Notes under the pieces: model-generated
Database searches by the model: none
Seen by the model: the letters and a program-made list of their open reading frames with translations, nothing else
What the model was told of the DNA's origin: nothing
Part shown: positions 23,688 through 32,621 of the stretch, piece after piece
Numbering within the stretch: the stretch's first letter is position 1
How the letters are laid out: each line of letters begins with the position of its first letter
Program-made: the position numbers and the translations under genes
Assembly: GCF_002209555.1 (NCBI RefSeq)
Contig: NZ_NJIF01000003.1
Span: 372,001 to 436,000 of the forward strand
Reading direction: 5' to 3'
DNA: 64,000 nt
Source: Achromobacter insolitus
Lineage (GTDB): Bacteria; Pseudomonadota; Gammaproteobacteria; Burkholderiales; Burkholderiaceae_B

Positions 23688-25001
23688 GTGCAATCCAAGA
23701 AACACAAATCGGTGGAAAGCGAGCTGTACGTCTACGTCGACATCCGCGGCGAGGCCGTACTGGCCGGACTGCTGACGCTGGACGACTCGGACGAAAGCCA
23801 TTTCTATGCCGAATTCACCTACGTGCAGTCCTATGTGAACGATCCGAGGGCGTTCGCCCTGGATCCGCTGAACCTGCCGCTTGCGGACGCGCGGACGACC
23901 TTCCGCACGGAAAGCCGCTACGAGACGCTGGGCGCGATCTTCGACGCCGCGCCCGACGCCTGGGGCCGCAACGTCATGCGCGTGGACAACGCCGGCGCCC
24001 GCGTGACCGAAGACGAAGTCCTGCTCAAGGGCCGCGGCATGGGCGTGGGGGCGCTTTTTTTCAGCGCGCGCCAGCTCACGCCGAACATGCGCAAGACCTA
24101 CCGTCTTCCCGAGCTCAGCCAGCTGGAGTCGCTGGCCGACCTGCTGACCGACATCGACCAGGGCGTAAAGCCGAAGGGGCTGTATCGCGACATCCTCGGC
24201 AGTTCCTGGGATATCGGCGGCGCGCGTCCCAAAACCATCGTGCGCGACGAGCACGGCGAAATGTGGATCGCCAAGTTTCCGCGCAAGGGCGACTCCTACG
24301 ACCGCCAGCGCGTCGAGTACGCCAACCTGCAAATGGCCCGGGCCATCGGCCTGACGGTGCCCGAGATCCGGCTGGCTGAAACGCATCTGGGCGCGGTGCT
24401 GCTCACGCATCGCTTCGACCGCGAATTGCTGCCGGTGGAACAAGGAGCCGACCCCGTCGTTGCCCGCCGTCATTTCCTCAGTGGCGCTTCCCTGATCAGC
24501 CCCTCGGTGCGTATCGGCAAACGCGAACTCGACGGCCCGCGCGGCAAAGCGACATATTCCTATGCGCGGCTGGCGGATGTCACTCGCCGCGTCTCGTCCA
24601 ATCCCGTGCAGGACCTGAAAGAACTCTATGCCCGCATGATCTTGAACGTGGCCGTGCACAACACCGACGACCACCTCAAGAACGTGGGCTTCCTCAAGGA
24701 TGAGGGCGCCCATACCTACCGCCTGTCGCCGCTGTTCGACGTAGTGACGCAGGAGGGCTCGGCCAAGCACTACCTCCACATCGGCGAGGCCGGCCGGGAA
24801 AGCTCGTTCCAGAACTGCCTGAGCGAATACCGGCGCTTCGGCCTGCGTTCCGAAGCCGTGGCTCGCGACATCCTCGACCACGTGCGCGATGTGGTGGCGC
24901 AGCGCCAGCGCTTCTACGACCAGGCCGGGATGACGGCGGAAGAAATCGGGCACGTGGAAGCCTCCTTGATGGCGTGGCGCCACGGTATATTGCCGGTATG
25001 A
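23688..25001 (+). CDS. hipA: HipA-like serine/threonine kinase toxin
   Basis: A 437-residue protein, close to E. coli HipA in length. An N-terminal subdomain (ELYVYVDIRGEAVLAGLL) precedes the kinase core, with a Gly-rich segment SWDIGGARPKTIV, the ATP-binding Lys in WIAKFPRKGDSYD, VLLTHRFDRE, the catalytic loop AVHNTDDHLKNVGFL and the metal-binding FDVV. HipA phosphorylates glutamyl-tRNA synthetase and induces persistence in E. coli; the target here is unknown. The start is GTG. Its TGA overlaps the ATG of the following LysR gene, so the two are probably translationally linked. Confidence 0.87.
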   Translation: MQSKKHKSVESELYVYVDIRGEAVLAGLLTLDDSDESHFYAEFTYVQSYVNDPRAFALDPLNLPLADARTTFRTESRYETLGAIFDAAPDAWGRNVMRVDNAGARVTEDEVLLKGRGMGVGALFFSARQLTPNMRKTYRLPELSQLESLADLLTDIDQGVKPKGLYRDILGSSWDIGGARPKTIVRDEHGEMWIAKFPRKGDSYDRQRVEYANLQMARAIGLTVPEIRLAETHLGAVLLTHRFDRELLPVEQGADPVVARRHFLSGASLISPSVRIGKRELDGPRGKATYSYARLADVTRRVSSNPVQDLKELYARMILNVAVHNTDDHLKNVGFLKDEGAHTYRLSPLFDVVTQEGSAKHYLHIGEAGRESSFQNCLSEYRRFGLRSEAVARDILDHVRDVVAQRQRFYDQAGMTAEEIGHVEASLMAWRHGILPV

Positions 25002-25891
25002 AAAAGCTGGACATTCCCGCACTGGAAATCTTCGTCGCGGCCGTCGAAGAAAAAAGCCTGTCGAAAGCGGCCGAACGCGAGAATCTGGTGACTTCCGCCG
25101 CCAGCAAGCGCGTGGCGGAGCTGGAACGCCACCTGGACCGCACACTGCTGCATCGGCACGGACGCGGCGTGGAACCAACGCCCGCGGGCGCCTTGCTCTA
25201 TCAACGCGCCAAGGCGATCCTGCGCAGCGTGCAATTGACGGAATCGGCCATCAATGGCTATTCGGCCGACGGCCAGGCGAAGATCCGCCTGGCTTCGAAT
25301 CCGTCGACGATCCTGCAGTTCCTGCCCGGCGTAATGGGCCGATTCCTCGCCGATCGCCGTGACGTCAGCGTGGACCTGCTCGATGCGCACAGCTACGACA
25401 TCCCGCGCATGGTGGCGGAAGCCTCGGTCGATATCGGCATTTATCACGCCGATCACCCGGTACCGGGGGTGGCCTCGTTTCCCTTCCGCCGCGATCGCGT
25501 CGGCCTTGTCGTGCCAGTGGGCCATCCGCTTGCTGAACGCACCGAGCTGTTCCTGGAAGATGCGCTGGACTACGACCTGCTGGGCTATTTCCCGCGCCAT
25601 TCGCTGGACCAATTCCTGGCCTACGCGGGCCAGACGCTTTCGCGCCCGCCCAACGTCAAGCTGCAGGTATCCAACTTTGAAACCCGCTGCCGCATGATCC
25701 GCGAGGGCCTGGGCATAGGCATCGTGCCCGAGGGCATCGCCCGCAACTACCTGACGGCAATGGGATTGGTGCTGCTGCGCCTGCGCGACGCCTGGGCCGA
25801 ACGGCAGTTCTACGTCTGCGTGCGCGACGCCACGCAGTTGGCGCGTCCCGTGGACGAGCTGTTGCGCGCCTTGAGAGAAACAGCGGCTTAG
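24998..25891 (+). CDS. LysR family transcriptional regulator
   Basis: A 297-residue LysR regulator with an N-terminal winged helix (LDIPALEIFVAAVEEKSLSKAAERENLVTSAASKRVAELERHL) and a substrate-binding domain (IRLASNPSTILQFLPGVMG, DIGIYHADHPVPGV, REGLGIGIVPEGIA). The ATG at 24998 overlaps the HipA stop as ATGA. It converges on the minus-strand catabolic operon (25.9-32.6 kb), which is the most likely target since nothing is divergent from it. That assignment is inference. Cotranscription with hipBA would be unusual. Confidence 0.87.
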   Translation: MKKLDIPALEIFVAAVEEKSLSKAAERENLVTSAASKRVAELERHLDRTLLHRHGRGVEPTPAGALLYQRAKAILRSVQLTESAINGYSADGQAKIRLASNPSTILQFLPGVMGRFLADRRDVSVDLLDAHSYDIPRMVAEASVDIGIYHADHPVPGVASFPFRRDRVGLVVPVGHPLAERTELFLEDALDYDLLGYFPRHSLDQFLAYAGQTLSRPPNVKLQVSNFETRCRMIREGLGIGIVPEGIARNYLTAMGLVLLRLRDAWAERQFYVCVRDATQLARPVDELLRALRETAA

Positions 25892-25934
25892 GCCCGGAAC
25901 CGCAGCGGGCGGTGCCGGGCGGGCGCCGCTCGCG

Positions 25935-26810
25935 TTATTTCTCTACGCGCGATGCCGCCGCTTCTCTCAGCACCGGACGCAGATACGACAGGAAGCGCTC
26001 CGGGTCCTCGCTCATGGGGAAATGCCCCATGCCCTCCATGAGCTGCCACTTCGAACCGGCGATGCGGCCTGCCAGGAACTCGGTGTCCTGTGGCGTGCAT
26101 GAGTAGTCGTATTCGCCGGTCAACAGCCACAGCGGACAGCGCTGGGTATCGATAGCCGCGACACGTTCGCGGATGTCGCCGTCGGCGGTATAGAAGTGCA
26201 GGTCGCCCTTGAACACGCCGGGTCCGCTTTGCATGTAATGCCACAGCGTTTCCCAGCGATGCCTGTCGGGGCTGCCCGGACCCACCAGGCCGGAAACAAT
26301 GCCGGCGCAGACCTCGCCGCCATGCACGTCGGGACGATTGAGCCACTCCAGGTCATAGTAGGGGTCGACATGAGCCCCCGATTGCAGGCCAATGGCGCCG
26401 CCAAAACGTTGCGCGTGCTCCAGCGCCAGGTGCAGGACCATGCGCCCCCCGATGGAGCAACCCATGACGATGGGCCGCTCCAGCGCCAGCGCGTCCGCCA
26501 CGCCCAGGACTGCCTCGGCATAAGCTTTCGAGGTGAGGCGATAGGTTTCCTCGTGCCAGCCTTCGGGCGGCGAGGATTTGCCATGCCAGGGCAAGTCGAA
26601 GGCGATAACACGGAAATTTTCGAGTATCTCCGGGTCGTTCATTACCGCGCGGTACTGGCGGGTATCCGCGCCAGCGGTATGCAGGCACAACAAGGGTGTG
26701 CCGGTTCCGGCTTCTTCGACGTACACGCGGTGCTCGCGCCCGCCCAACAGCAGCCTCAGGTAGCGTCCCACGACCGGTTCGAATACGGCTTGTTGTCGGT
26801 TCACGAGCAT
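25935..26810 (-). CDS. alpha/beta hydrolase
   Basis: A 291-residue alpha/beta-fold hydrolase. The oxyanion segment is LLCLHTAGADTR, the nucleophile elbow GCSIGG (Ser), the acid probably in TGEYDYSC, and the His in MEGMGHFPMSEDP. The cap region is of moderate length, as in meta-cleavage-product hydrolases and esterases. It is the last gene of the operon and overlaps the SCP2-like gene by 10 bases. Linked to a metallo-beta-lactamase-fold hydrolase and an aldehyde dehydrogenase, it probably cleaves an ester, lactone or C-C bond in a catabolic pathway; the substrate is unknown. Confidence 0.83.
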   Translation of the reverse strand: MLVNRQQAVFEPVVGRYLRLLLGGREHRVYVEEAGTGTPLLCLHTAGADTRQYRAVMNDPEILENFRVIAFDLPWHGKSSPPEGWHEETYRLTSKAYAEAVLGVADALALERPIVMGCSIGGRMVLHLALEHAQRFGGAIGLQSGAHVDPYYDLEWLNRPDVHGGEVCAGIVSGLVGPGSPDRHRWETLWHYMQSGPGVFKGDLHFYTADGDIRERVAAIDTQRCPLWLLTGEYDYSCTPQDTEFLAGRIAGSKWQLMEGMGHFPMSEDPERFLSYLRPVLREAAASRVEK

Positions 26811-27202
26811 GCTCCCGGGGTGCGGGGGCAGGCCAGCACCTCTTTGAAATACAGCAGGTTGGACATGAAGGGGTAGAGATCGCCCTCGGCGCGCAGGCGG
26901 CGGAACTTGATCATGGCCATCAGGTCATGGAAGCCCGGCGCCGGCTTGGGCGCCCAGAAGCGGGCCCAGTCCTCGGCTTGCGCGCGCAGCGCGAATTGCC
27001 AGCGCGGCATGACGAAGGGGCCGCGCCGCACCTCTTCGATACGGCCGCCCGCCACCGTGACGAGGTGAGCGGTGTCGCCGGACTCCAGCAGGAACACCGT
27101 GTCCAGGTGGCGGCCGCGCCATACCAGGCGTTCGCGCGAATTCACCGCGTCGGCCAGGCGATCAAGAATGAAATCGTCTTCTTGCATATCGGGTTCCTTC
27201 AT
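26801..27202 (-). CDS. small SCP2-like protein of unknown function
   Basis: A 133-residue protein without signal peptide. Its pattern (DTAHLVTVAGGRIEEVRRG, a Trp-containing helix WARFWAP, then MIKFRRLRAEGDLYPFMSNLLYFKEVL) resembles the SCP2 sterol-carrier fold, which binds hydrophobic ligands; the match is by eye only. The ATG at 27202 overlaps the TGA of the lactonase-like gene, but the ATG at 27187 has AAGGA seven bases upstream and may be the real start. Its 3' end overlaps the hydrolase gene by 10 bases. It may carry or present a lipophilic substrate to the flanking hydrolases. Confidence 0.55.
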   Translation of the reverse strand: MKEPDMQEDDFILDRLADAVNSRERLVWRGRHLDTVFLLESGDTAHLVTVAGGRIEEVRRGPFVMPRWQFALRAQAEDWARFWAPKPAPGFHDLMAMIKFRRLRAEGDLYPFMSNLLYFKEVLACPRTPGACS

Positions 27203-28014
27203 GATGGAGGCATGTCCAGCCGATAGATGCCATCTTCTTCGTCCATGCGCGGATAGCGCTTGGCCACCAGCGGATCATGGCCGGGCACGATGTGCGCATC
27301 GGAATCCGCCAGCGATCGGATGCGCGCATAGCCCTCCAGCATGTCGCCCACATGGAAGATGGCGGGGAAGGGGTTGTGGTCAGTGTAGTTGCGGTAGTAG
27401 TGCAGGGCATCCGACGCGAGTACGATCCAGCCGCGGCCGGTATGCACGCGCACCACCTGCAGGCCCGGCGTATGTCCGCCGATGCGGTAGAGCTCCAGGC
27501 CGGGCGCCAGGCGCGCGTCGCCATCGTGAAACTGCACTCGCCCCGCGTAAAGCCGGCGCACGACCGCCTGCACGTCGTCGGCCGAGAAAAAATGCCGCAT
27601 CGCTTCAAAACACATATAGCGGCCTGTGGCGTAGCGCATTTCGGCATCCTGCAGATGGACCCGTGCGTTGGGGTAGGCCTCCACGTTGCCCGCATGGTCA
27701 TAGTGCAGGTGGGTGAGGATGAGATCGCCGATGTCCTCCGGCGCCAGGCCCAACCGTGCCAGCGCGGCGCCGGGCTGCAGGCAGAAGGCGCGGCCGCGGG
27801 CTCGGGCCGAGCATGCGCTGAAACCGGTGTCGACCAGCACCGTGCGGCCGCCCCCGCGCACCACCCAGCAATAGAAGTCCAAGGGCATAGGTCCGTCGTG
27901 CGCATCGTTGTGCGACAGGAAATTGTCCACTGCCCGCCGCGCCACGGTGGCGTAGCGGATCGCGTACACCTCGTAGGCGGGCAAGGCGGCGGTCAGCAAC
28001 GGCGACGCGCTCAT
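27199..28014 (-). CDS. metallo-beta-lactamase-fold hydrolase, lactonase-like
   Basis: A 271-residue MBL-fold protein with the metal-binding motif LTHLHYDHAGN (HxHxDH), downstream ligands in GGHTPGLQVV and the Asp of ASDALHYY, and the final His in HIVPGHDP. The arrangement resembles the AttM/AiiA family of N-acyl homoserine lactonases, but the substrate cannot be told from sequence. A quorum-quenching role is doubtful here because the genomic context is catabolic. The start at 28014 overlaps the TGA of the receptor gene (ATGA), and its own TGA overlaps the next ATG, so three consecutive genes are coupled. Confidence 0.83.
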   Translation of the reverse strand: MSASPLLTAALPAYEVYAIRYATVARRAVDNFLSHNDAHDGPMPLDFYCWVVRGGGRTVLVDTGFSACSARARGRAFCLQPGAALARLGLAPEDIGDLILTHLHYDHAGNVEAYPNARVHLQDAEMRYATGRYMCFEAMRHFFSADDVQAVVRRLYAGRVQFHDGDARLAPGLELYRIGGHTPGLQVVRVHTGRGWIVLASDALHYYRNYTDHNPFPAIFHVGDMLEGYARIRSLADSDAHIVPGHDPLVAKRYPRMDEEDGIYRLDMPPS

Positions 28015-29228
28015 TTCTTGACCAGTTTGCACTGGCTTTCGGCCAGAGGCATGAATGCCTGGTCTCCCGGTACCGTCTTGACGATCTTGTAGTAATCCCA
28101 GGCGGCGGTCGATTCCTTTGGCGCTTTCACCTCGACGACATAGGTGTCGTGGATCAGCTTGCCGTCTTCGCGCAGCCGGGCATTGCGCGCGAAGGCGTCC
28201 CGGATGGGCATTTCGCGCAAGGTCTTCATCACCACGTCCACGTTGTCCGACCCGGATTTTTCGACGGCGCGCAGGTAGTTGAGCACCGCCGAGTACTGCC
28301 CGGCCTGCAAGGCGGTGGGCATCTTGCCGGCCACCTTGAAAAAGCGCTGCGAGAACGCCCGGGTTTCGTCGTCCATGTCCCAGTAGAAGGTTTCGGCAAA
28401 GGTCATGCCCTGCGACGCCTCCAGGCCCACGCCATGCACGTCGGTGATGCTCATCAGCATCGCGACCAACTTCTGGCGCTCGGCCAAGCCGAACTCGCGG
28501 GCCTGCTTAATCTCGTTCTGCAGGTCCGCGCCGGCGCTGGCGAAAGCCACGGCATCCGCCTTGCTGGATTGGGCAGCCAACAGGAAGGAAGCGAAGTCCG
28601 TGCCGGGGAAGGGATAGCGGACCGTTCCCGCGACCGTGCCGCCGCCGTCCTTCACGAAGCGCGTACCATCGCTTTCCAGCGAATGCCCGAACGCATAGTC
28701 GGCCGTGACGAAATACCATTTCTTGGCGCCGGCCTCGACCAGGGGCAGGGTGCCCACCTTGGCCAGCGCGTAGGTGTCATAAACCCATTGCACGTTGTTC
28801 GGCGAGCAGTCCTCACCGGTGATCCGGGTGGCGCCCGCGCCGGTCACCATGGTCATCCGCCCCTTTTCGCGAGCGATGTTCATGACGGCCAGGGCCACGG
28901 CGCTGTTGCCCAGCTCGGTCACCACGTCGACCTTCTCGCGGTCCATCCATTCGCGGGCGCGGCCCGCTGCGACGTCCGTCTTGTTCAGGTGGTCCGCCGA
29001 GAGCATTTCCACCGGCTTGCCGAGCACCTTGCCGCCAAAGTCCTCGATAGCGAGCCTGGTCGCAAGTACCGACCCCGGGCCGACGTTGCCCGAATAGGCG
29101 CCCGACATGTCCGTCAACACCCCGATGCGCACGACGCCGTCCGATATGCCGTCCGCCGAAGGCGCCTGTGCTTGCGCCAATCCCGTGCCGGCGGCAAACG
29201 CCAGCAGGACGGTAATCTTCTTGTTCAT
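28011..29228 (-). CDS. LivJ-like ABC-type periplasmic substrate-binding protein
   Basis: A 405-residue protein with a signal peptide (LLAFAAGTGLAQAQ) and a type I periplasmic-binding fold (Peripla_BP_6): VVRIGVLTDMSGAYSGNVGPG, TELGNSAVALAVMNIAREKGR, WYFVTADYAFGHSLE, DAVAFASAGADLQNEIKQARE. It lies in the branched-chain amino acid/amide/aromatic acid receptor family. The start has GGGAGA upstream. No LivHMGF permease or ATPase genes are nearby, so it is an orphan receptor inside a catabolic operon. It is translationally coupled to the lactonase-like gene. Confidence 0.87.
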   Translation of the reverse strand: MNKKITVLLAFAAGTGLAQAQAPSADGISDGVVRIGVLTDMSGAYSGNVGPGSVLATRLAIEDFGGKVLGKPVEMLSADHLNKTDVAAGRAREWMDREKVDVVTELGNSAVALAVMNIAREKGRMTMVTGAGATRITGEDCSPNNVQWVYDTYALAKVGTLPLVEAGAKKWYFVTADYAFGHSLESDGTRFVKDGGGTVAGTVRYPFPGTDFASFLLAAQSSKADAVAFASAGADLQNEIKQAREFGLAERQKLVAMLMSITDVHGVGLEASQGMTFAETFYWDMDDETRAFSQRFFKVAGKMPTALQAGQYSAVLNYLRAVEKSGSDNVDVVMKTLREMPIRDAFARNARLREDGKLIHDTYVVEVKAPKESTAAWDYYKIVKTVPGDQAFMPLAESQCKLVKK

Positions 29229-29249
29229 GGTTTGTCTCCCTAGGTTGGC

Positions 29250-30692
29250 CTATATCTGGCTTACGTATTTGATTTGCATGAATTCCTGCAGGCCCTCGAT
29301 GCCGCCTTCCTTGCCGAGGCCGCTGTCCTTGAAACCGCCAAAGGGCGTCTCCGGCAGCGATGCCTGGCAGTGGTTCACGCAGACGACGCCGCTTTCGATG
29401 CGTTCCGTGGCGGTCCGGGCAATGGCGGAATCCCGCGTGAAGACGTAGGCCGCCAGCCCGAATGGCAGGCGATTGGCCAGCGCCAGGCCTTCGTCCAGGT
29501 CATCGAAAGGACTGACCAGCGCCAGCGGGCCAAAAGGCTCCGTATGGGCGGCCATACAGTCGGTCCCGGCATCGCGCAGCACGGTAGGGGCCCAGAACCA
29601 GCCAGGCAGATCGGGCCGCGTGCCGCCGGCCGCCAACTGCGCGCCATGCGCCAGCGCGTCCGCCACCATGGATTCCATCGCAGCCAGCCGCCTGGGATTG
29701 GCCAGCGGCCCCATCTGTACACCTGCATCCAGGCCATTGCCGACGCGCCATCCGCGGGCGCGCTCCGCCAGGCGCGCCACGAAACGTTCGTACACGCCGC
29801 GCTGTACGTACATGCGCGTAGGCGAGGTGCAGATCTGGCCGGAGTTCCGCAGCTTGGCCGCCAGCACGGTATCGGCGGCCGCTTCGGCATCCGCATCATC
29901 GAACACCAGCACCGGCGCATGGCCGCCCAGTTCCAGCGTGGCGCGTTTCAGGCCCGCGGCCGCCATCACGGCCAGCTCGCGTCCGATGGAAGTCGACCCG
30001 GTAAAGGTCACCATGCGGATGAGCGGCGACTCGATCAACCGCCGCGATATCTCGCCCGGATCGCCGAACAGCATGTTGAGCGTGCCCGCGGGCAGGCCTG
30101 CGTCCGCCAGCGCCCGACCGATTTCCAGCGCGATTGCCGGCGTTTCCTCGGACGGCTTGATGACGATGGAGCATCCGGCCCCCAAGGCGCCCGCGATCTT
30201 GCGCGAAGGCGTGATGGCGGGGGCATTCCACCCCGAAAACGCCGCCACCGGCCCGACAGGTTCGGGAATCGCCATCTGGCGGATGCCCGCCACGCGTCCT
30301 GGAATCAGCCGGCCATAGGTACGGCGGGCTTCCTCGGCGGCCCATTCAAACATTTCCGCGGCCGTGGCCACTTCCTTTTCGGATTCCGCCAGCGGTTTGC
30401 CCAGTTCGCGCGTGATCAACCACGCCAGGCGCGGCGCGCGCTCGCGCATCAGGGCGGCTGCGCGGCGCAGGATTGCGGCCCGTTCCAACGCCGGCGTATC
30501 GCGCCAACGCGGAAAACTGCGGTGCGCGGCATCCAGGGCCGCGTCGATATCGTCGGATGTTGCGACGGGCAGGCGGCCCAGCACGGCCAGCGTGGCCGGA
30601 TCCGTGACGTCCAGGGTGCGGCGGCTGCCCGCTGCAAGGGCCTGCCCGCCGATCAACAGGTTCAGTTCGGGGTACTGCAGGGAGTTGTCCAT
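29250..30692 (-). CDS. NAD(P)-dependent aldehyde dehydrogenase
   Basis: A 480-residue aldehyde dehydrogenase. The catalytic Cys is in NSGQICTSPTR and the general-base Glu in LELGGHAPVLV. Cofactor-binding motifs are GPVAAFSGWNAP, VIKPSEETPAIAL and FTGSTSIGREL. The C-terminal substrate region ends in LPETPFGGFKDSGLGKEGG. It resembles succinate-semialdehyde dehydrogenase-type members; it should oxidise the aldehyde produced by the neighbouring hydroxy-acid dehydrogenase or hydrolases. The ATG directly abuts the TAA of the Bug receptor gene, and its ribosome site lies inside that gene. Confidence 0.87.
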   Translation of the reverse strand: MDNSLQYPELNLLIGGQALAAGSRRTLDVTDPATLAVLGRLPVATSDDIDAALDAAHRSFPRWRDTPALERAAILRRAAALMRERAPRLAWLITRELGKPLAESEKEVATAAEMFEWAAEEARRTYGRLIPGRVAGIRQMAIPEPVGPVAAFSGWNAPAITPSRKIAGALGAGCSIVIKPSEETPAIALEIGRALADAGLPAGTLNMLFGDPGEISRRLIESPLIRMVTFTGSTSIGRELAVMAAAGLKRATLELGGHAPVLVFDDADAEAAADTVLAAKLRNSGQICTSPTRMYVQRGVYERFVARLAERARGWRVGNGLDAGVQMGPLANPRRLAAMESMVADALAHGAQLAAGGTRPDLPGWFWAPTVLRDAGTDCMAAHTEPFGPLALVSPFDDLDEGLALANRLPFGLAAYVFTRDSAIARTATERIESGVVCVNHCQASLPETPFGGFKDSGLGKEGGIEGLQEFMQIKYVSQI

Positions 30693-31670
30693 TTATTCCG
30701 CCTTGGCGATGTTGCTTTCCTGGATCACTTGCGCCCAGCGCTCGGTCTGGGTACGGATGTGCCGCCCGAAATCGTCCGCGCTGCCCGTCATGGGAAATTG
30801 ACCCAGTTTCAGCAAGGCTTCGCGGGATTCGGCGGTCTCCATGATCTTGTTGACTGCCGTGTTAAGGCGCAGCGTCACTTCCGGCGGCAGTCCTCGTGGC
30901 GCCAGCACGCCATTCCAGGGCTCGGCCGTGAATCCCGGGATTCCCGCGGCCTGCGCCACCGTCGGCACGCCAGGCGCGACGGGCGAGGGCGCCGCGCTGG
31001 CGATTGCCAGGGCGCGCATCTTGCCCGCCTGCACTTGGGGCATGGCGGCGATCGCGCTCAGGAACGCCATGTCGACCCGGCCCGCGACCAGGTCGGCGAT
31101 GGCGGCCGAGTCGCCCTTGTAGGGCACGTGCGTGATATCAAGCTTGGCGGCGCTCTTGAACCATTCGCCCGCAAGATGGTTCACCGCGCCGCTTCCGGCG
31201 GACGCGAAGGTAAGGGTCCCGGGCTTCTTGCGCGCCCCGGCAATCAGTTCCTGCACGGTATTGAAGGGGGAGCCGGACGGCACCACCAGCAAGTACGGAT
31301 AGCTCGCCACCAGGGCGATGGGTTGGAAGTCCTTCAGTACCTGGTAGTCGACCTTCTGTTTGTAGACGGGCTCGATGGACAGCGTGCCGCTGCTGCCCAG
31401 CATGAGGGTGTAGCCATCGGCGGCAGCGCGCTTGACGGCTTGCACGGCCACCACGCCATTGGCGCCCGCGCGGTTCTCGACCACCACGGTCTGGCCCAGT
31501 TCGGCCTCGAGCTTGCGGGCAAGGTACCGGCCGACCGCATCAGTGGGGCCGCCCGCCGTAAAGCCGATCACCAGCGTGACGGGCTTGGTCGGATAGTCGG
31601 CCGCGGCCGAGTTGAAGCCGATTGCTGCGGCGAACGCGGGCAGCGCCCACCTGGCAAATAATGATTTCAT
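30693..31670 (-). CDS. Bug family tripartite tricarboxylate receptor
   Basis: A 325-residue periplasmic protein with a signal peptide (ALPAFAAAIGFNSAAA) and the Bug/TctC signature YPTKPVTLVIGFTAGGPTDAVGRYLA, followed by VVVENRAGANGVVA, ADGYTLMLG, FASAGSGAVNHLAGEW and VPYKGDSAAIADLVAGRVD. Bug receptors bind carboxylates and related metabolites and usually hand them to a TctAB permease. No permease is in this operon, although tctBA lies 17 kb away. It abuts the aldehyde dehydrogenase gene without a gap. Confidence 0.88.
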   Translation of the reverse strand: MKSLFARWALPAFAAAIGFNSAAADYPTKPVTLVIGFTAGGPTDAVGRYLARKLEAELGQTVVVENRAGANGVVAVQAVKRAAADGYTLMLGSSGTLSIEPVYKQKVDYQVLKDFQPIALVASYPYLLVVPSGSPFNTVQELIAGARKKPGTLTFASAGSGAVNHLAGEWFKSAAKLDITHVPYKGDSAAIADLVAGRVDMAFLSAIAAMPQVQAGKMRALAIASAAPSPVAPGVPTVAQAAGIPGFTAEPWNGVLAPRGLPPEVTLRLNTAVNKIMETAESREALLKLGQFPMTGSADDFGRHIRTQTERWAQVIQESNIAKAE

Positions 31671-31691
31671 GGTTTTCTCGGAATAGGAGGA

Positions 31692-31710
31692 GCGGCGCGG
31701 ACTGCGCCGC
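31692..31710. other. GC hairpin inside the catabolic operon
   Basis: GCGGCGC (31692-31698) and GCGCCGC (31704-31710) form a perfect 7-bp stem with a 5-nt loop in the 57-bp gap between the HIBADH-like and Bug receptor genes. It could stabilise the transcript end or reduce read-through. Confidence 0.3.
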
Positions 31711-31727
31711 CCGGTGGGCCGGCCGGC

Positions 31728-32621
31728 TTACTGGTAGCCGCGTTCGATCAGCTTGACCATCACCGGGTAGTACTCCTTGACGTAGCCTGCCGCGCGGGTG
31801 CGTTCCAGCAGGTCGTGCGTCAGCTTGGCGGAGCGGGCGTCCACCTCGCCCTGCCTGGCCAGTTCCAGCGCCAGCAGGATGTCCTTGATCGCGTACTCGG
31901 TGGGGAAGGTCTTTTCCGGGTAGTTCTCGGCAGCGAGCGCCTTCTGGCCCGGATTGCGCAGCACGAAGCTATCGGCCGACCCCTTGCTCAGGGCGTCCAG
32001 CAGCAGCGTCCCGTCCACGCCTGCGCTGCGGCCTATCGTGATGGCCTCGGCCAGCGCGTGCACAGTCATGAACACCACCATGTTGTTCATGATCTTGACC
32101 ACCTGGCCATTGCCCACGCCGCCGCAAAGCATCACGTCCGTGCCCATGCACGACAGATAGGGCAATACGGTTTCGTAGTCTTCGCGCGTGGCGCCCACGG
32201 TAATCATCAACGTGCCCAGCCTGGCGGCCTCGCGCATGCGGGCGACCGGCGCGTCGACCAGCACGATGCCGTGGCCGCGCAGCGTTTCGGCCAGCTTGCG
32301 CGTGCGGGTGACGTCGCTGGTGCTCATGTCCACGACGATGCGCACACGCCCGGCCGCCTCCACCAGACCGCCAGGTCCGGTGCAAACCTGTTCCACCTGC
32401 ACGATGCTGGGCAGGGACAGGAACACGATTTCCGCGCTTTGGGCCACCTCGACGATGGAGGCGCAGGCATGGCCTCCCAGCGCCCCGATCCGGGCGACCG
32501 GTTCGGGGCTGATGTCGGTCACATAGACGGGATGGCCGGACTTGCGGACCAGATTGGCGCACATGGGCTCGCCCATGACGCCCAGCCCGATGAAGCCCAG
32601 CGGGGTCTTACTGTCGCTCAT
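31728..32621 (-). CDS. 3-hydroxyisobutyrate dehydrogenase-like NAD(P) oxidoreductase
   Basis: A 297-residue beta-hydroxyacid dehydrogenase. The Rossmann start FIGLGVMGEPMCANLVRKSG holds the family motif GxGxMGxPMxxNL. Next come VDMSTSDVTRTRKLAE, the substrate-binding VDAPVARMREAARLGTLMITVG (variant of the usual DAPVSGG), and the catalytic Lys in GNGQVVKIMNNM. It should oxidise a beta-hydroxy acid to an aldehyde or keto acid. It is the first gene of the minus-strand operon, divergent from an MmgE/PrpD gene. Confidence 0.87.
   Translation of the reverse strand: MSDSKTPLGFIGLGVMGEPMCANLVRKSGHPVYVTDISPEPVARIGALGGHACASIVEVAQSAEIVFLSLPSIVQVEQVCTGPGGLVEAAGRVRIVVDMSTSDVTRTRKLAETLRGHGIVLVDAPVARMREAARLGTLMITVGATREDYETVLPYLSCMGTDVMLCGGVGNGQVVKIMNNMVVFMTVHALAEAITIGRSAGVDGTLLLDALSKGSADSFVLRNPGQKALAAENYPEKTFPTEYAIKDILLALELARQGEVDARSAKLTHDLLERTRAAGYVKEYYPVMVKLIERGYQ

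Noticed and set aside
27199-28014. Quorum-quenching AHL lactonase
   Set aside because: The metal-binding motif fits many MBL hydrolases; the operon context is catabolic, so this specific role was not claimed.
29274-31661. Long open frame antisense to the aldehyde dehydrogenase and Bug receptor genes
   Set aside because: Low-complexity Arg/Gly/Gln-rich product without domains; the opposite strand has clear enzyme motifs.
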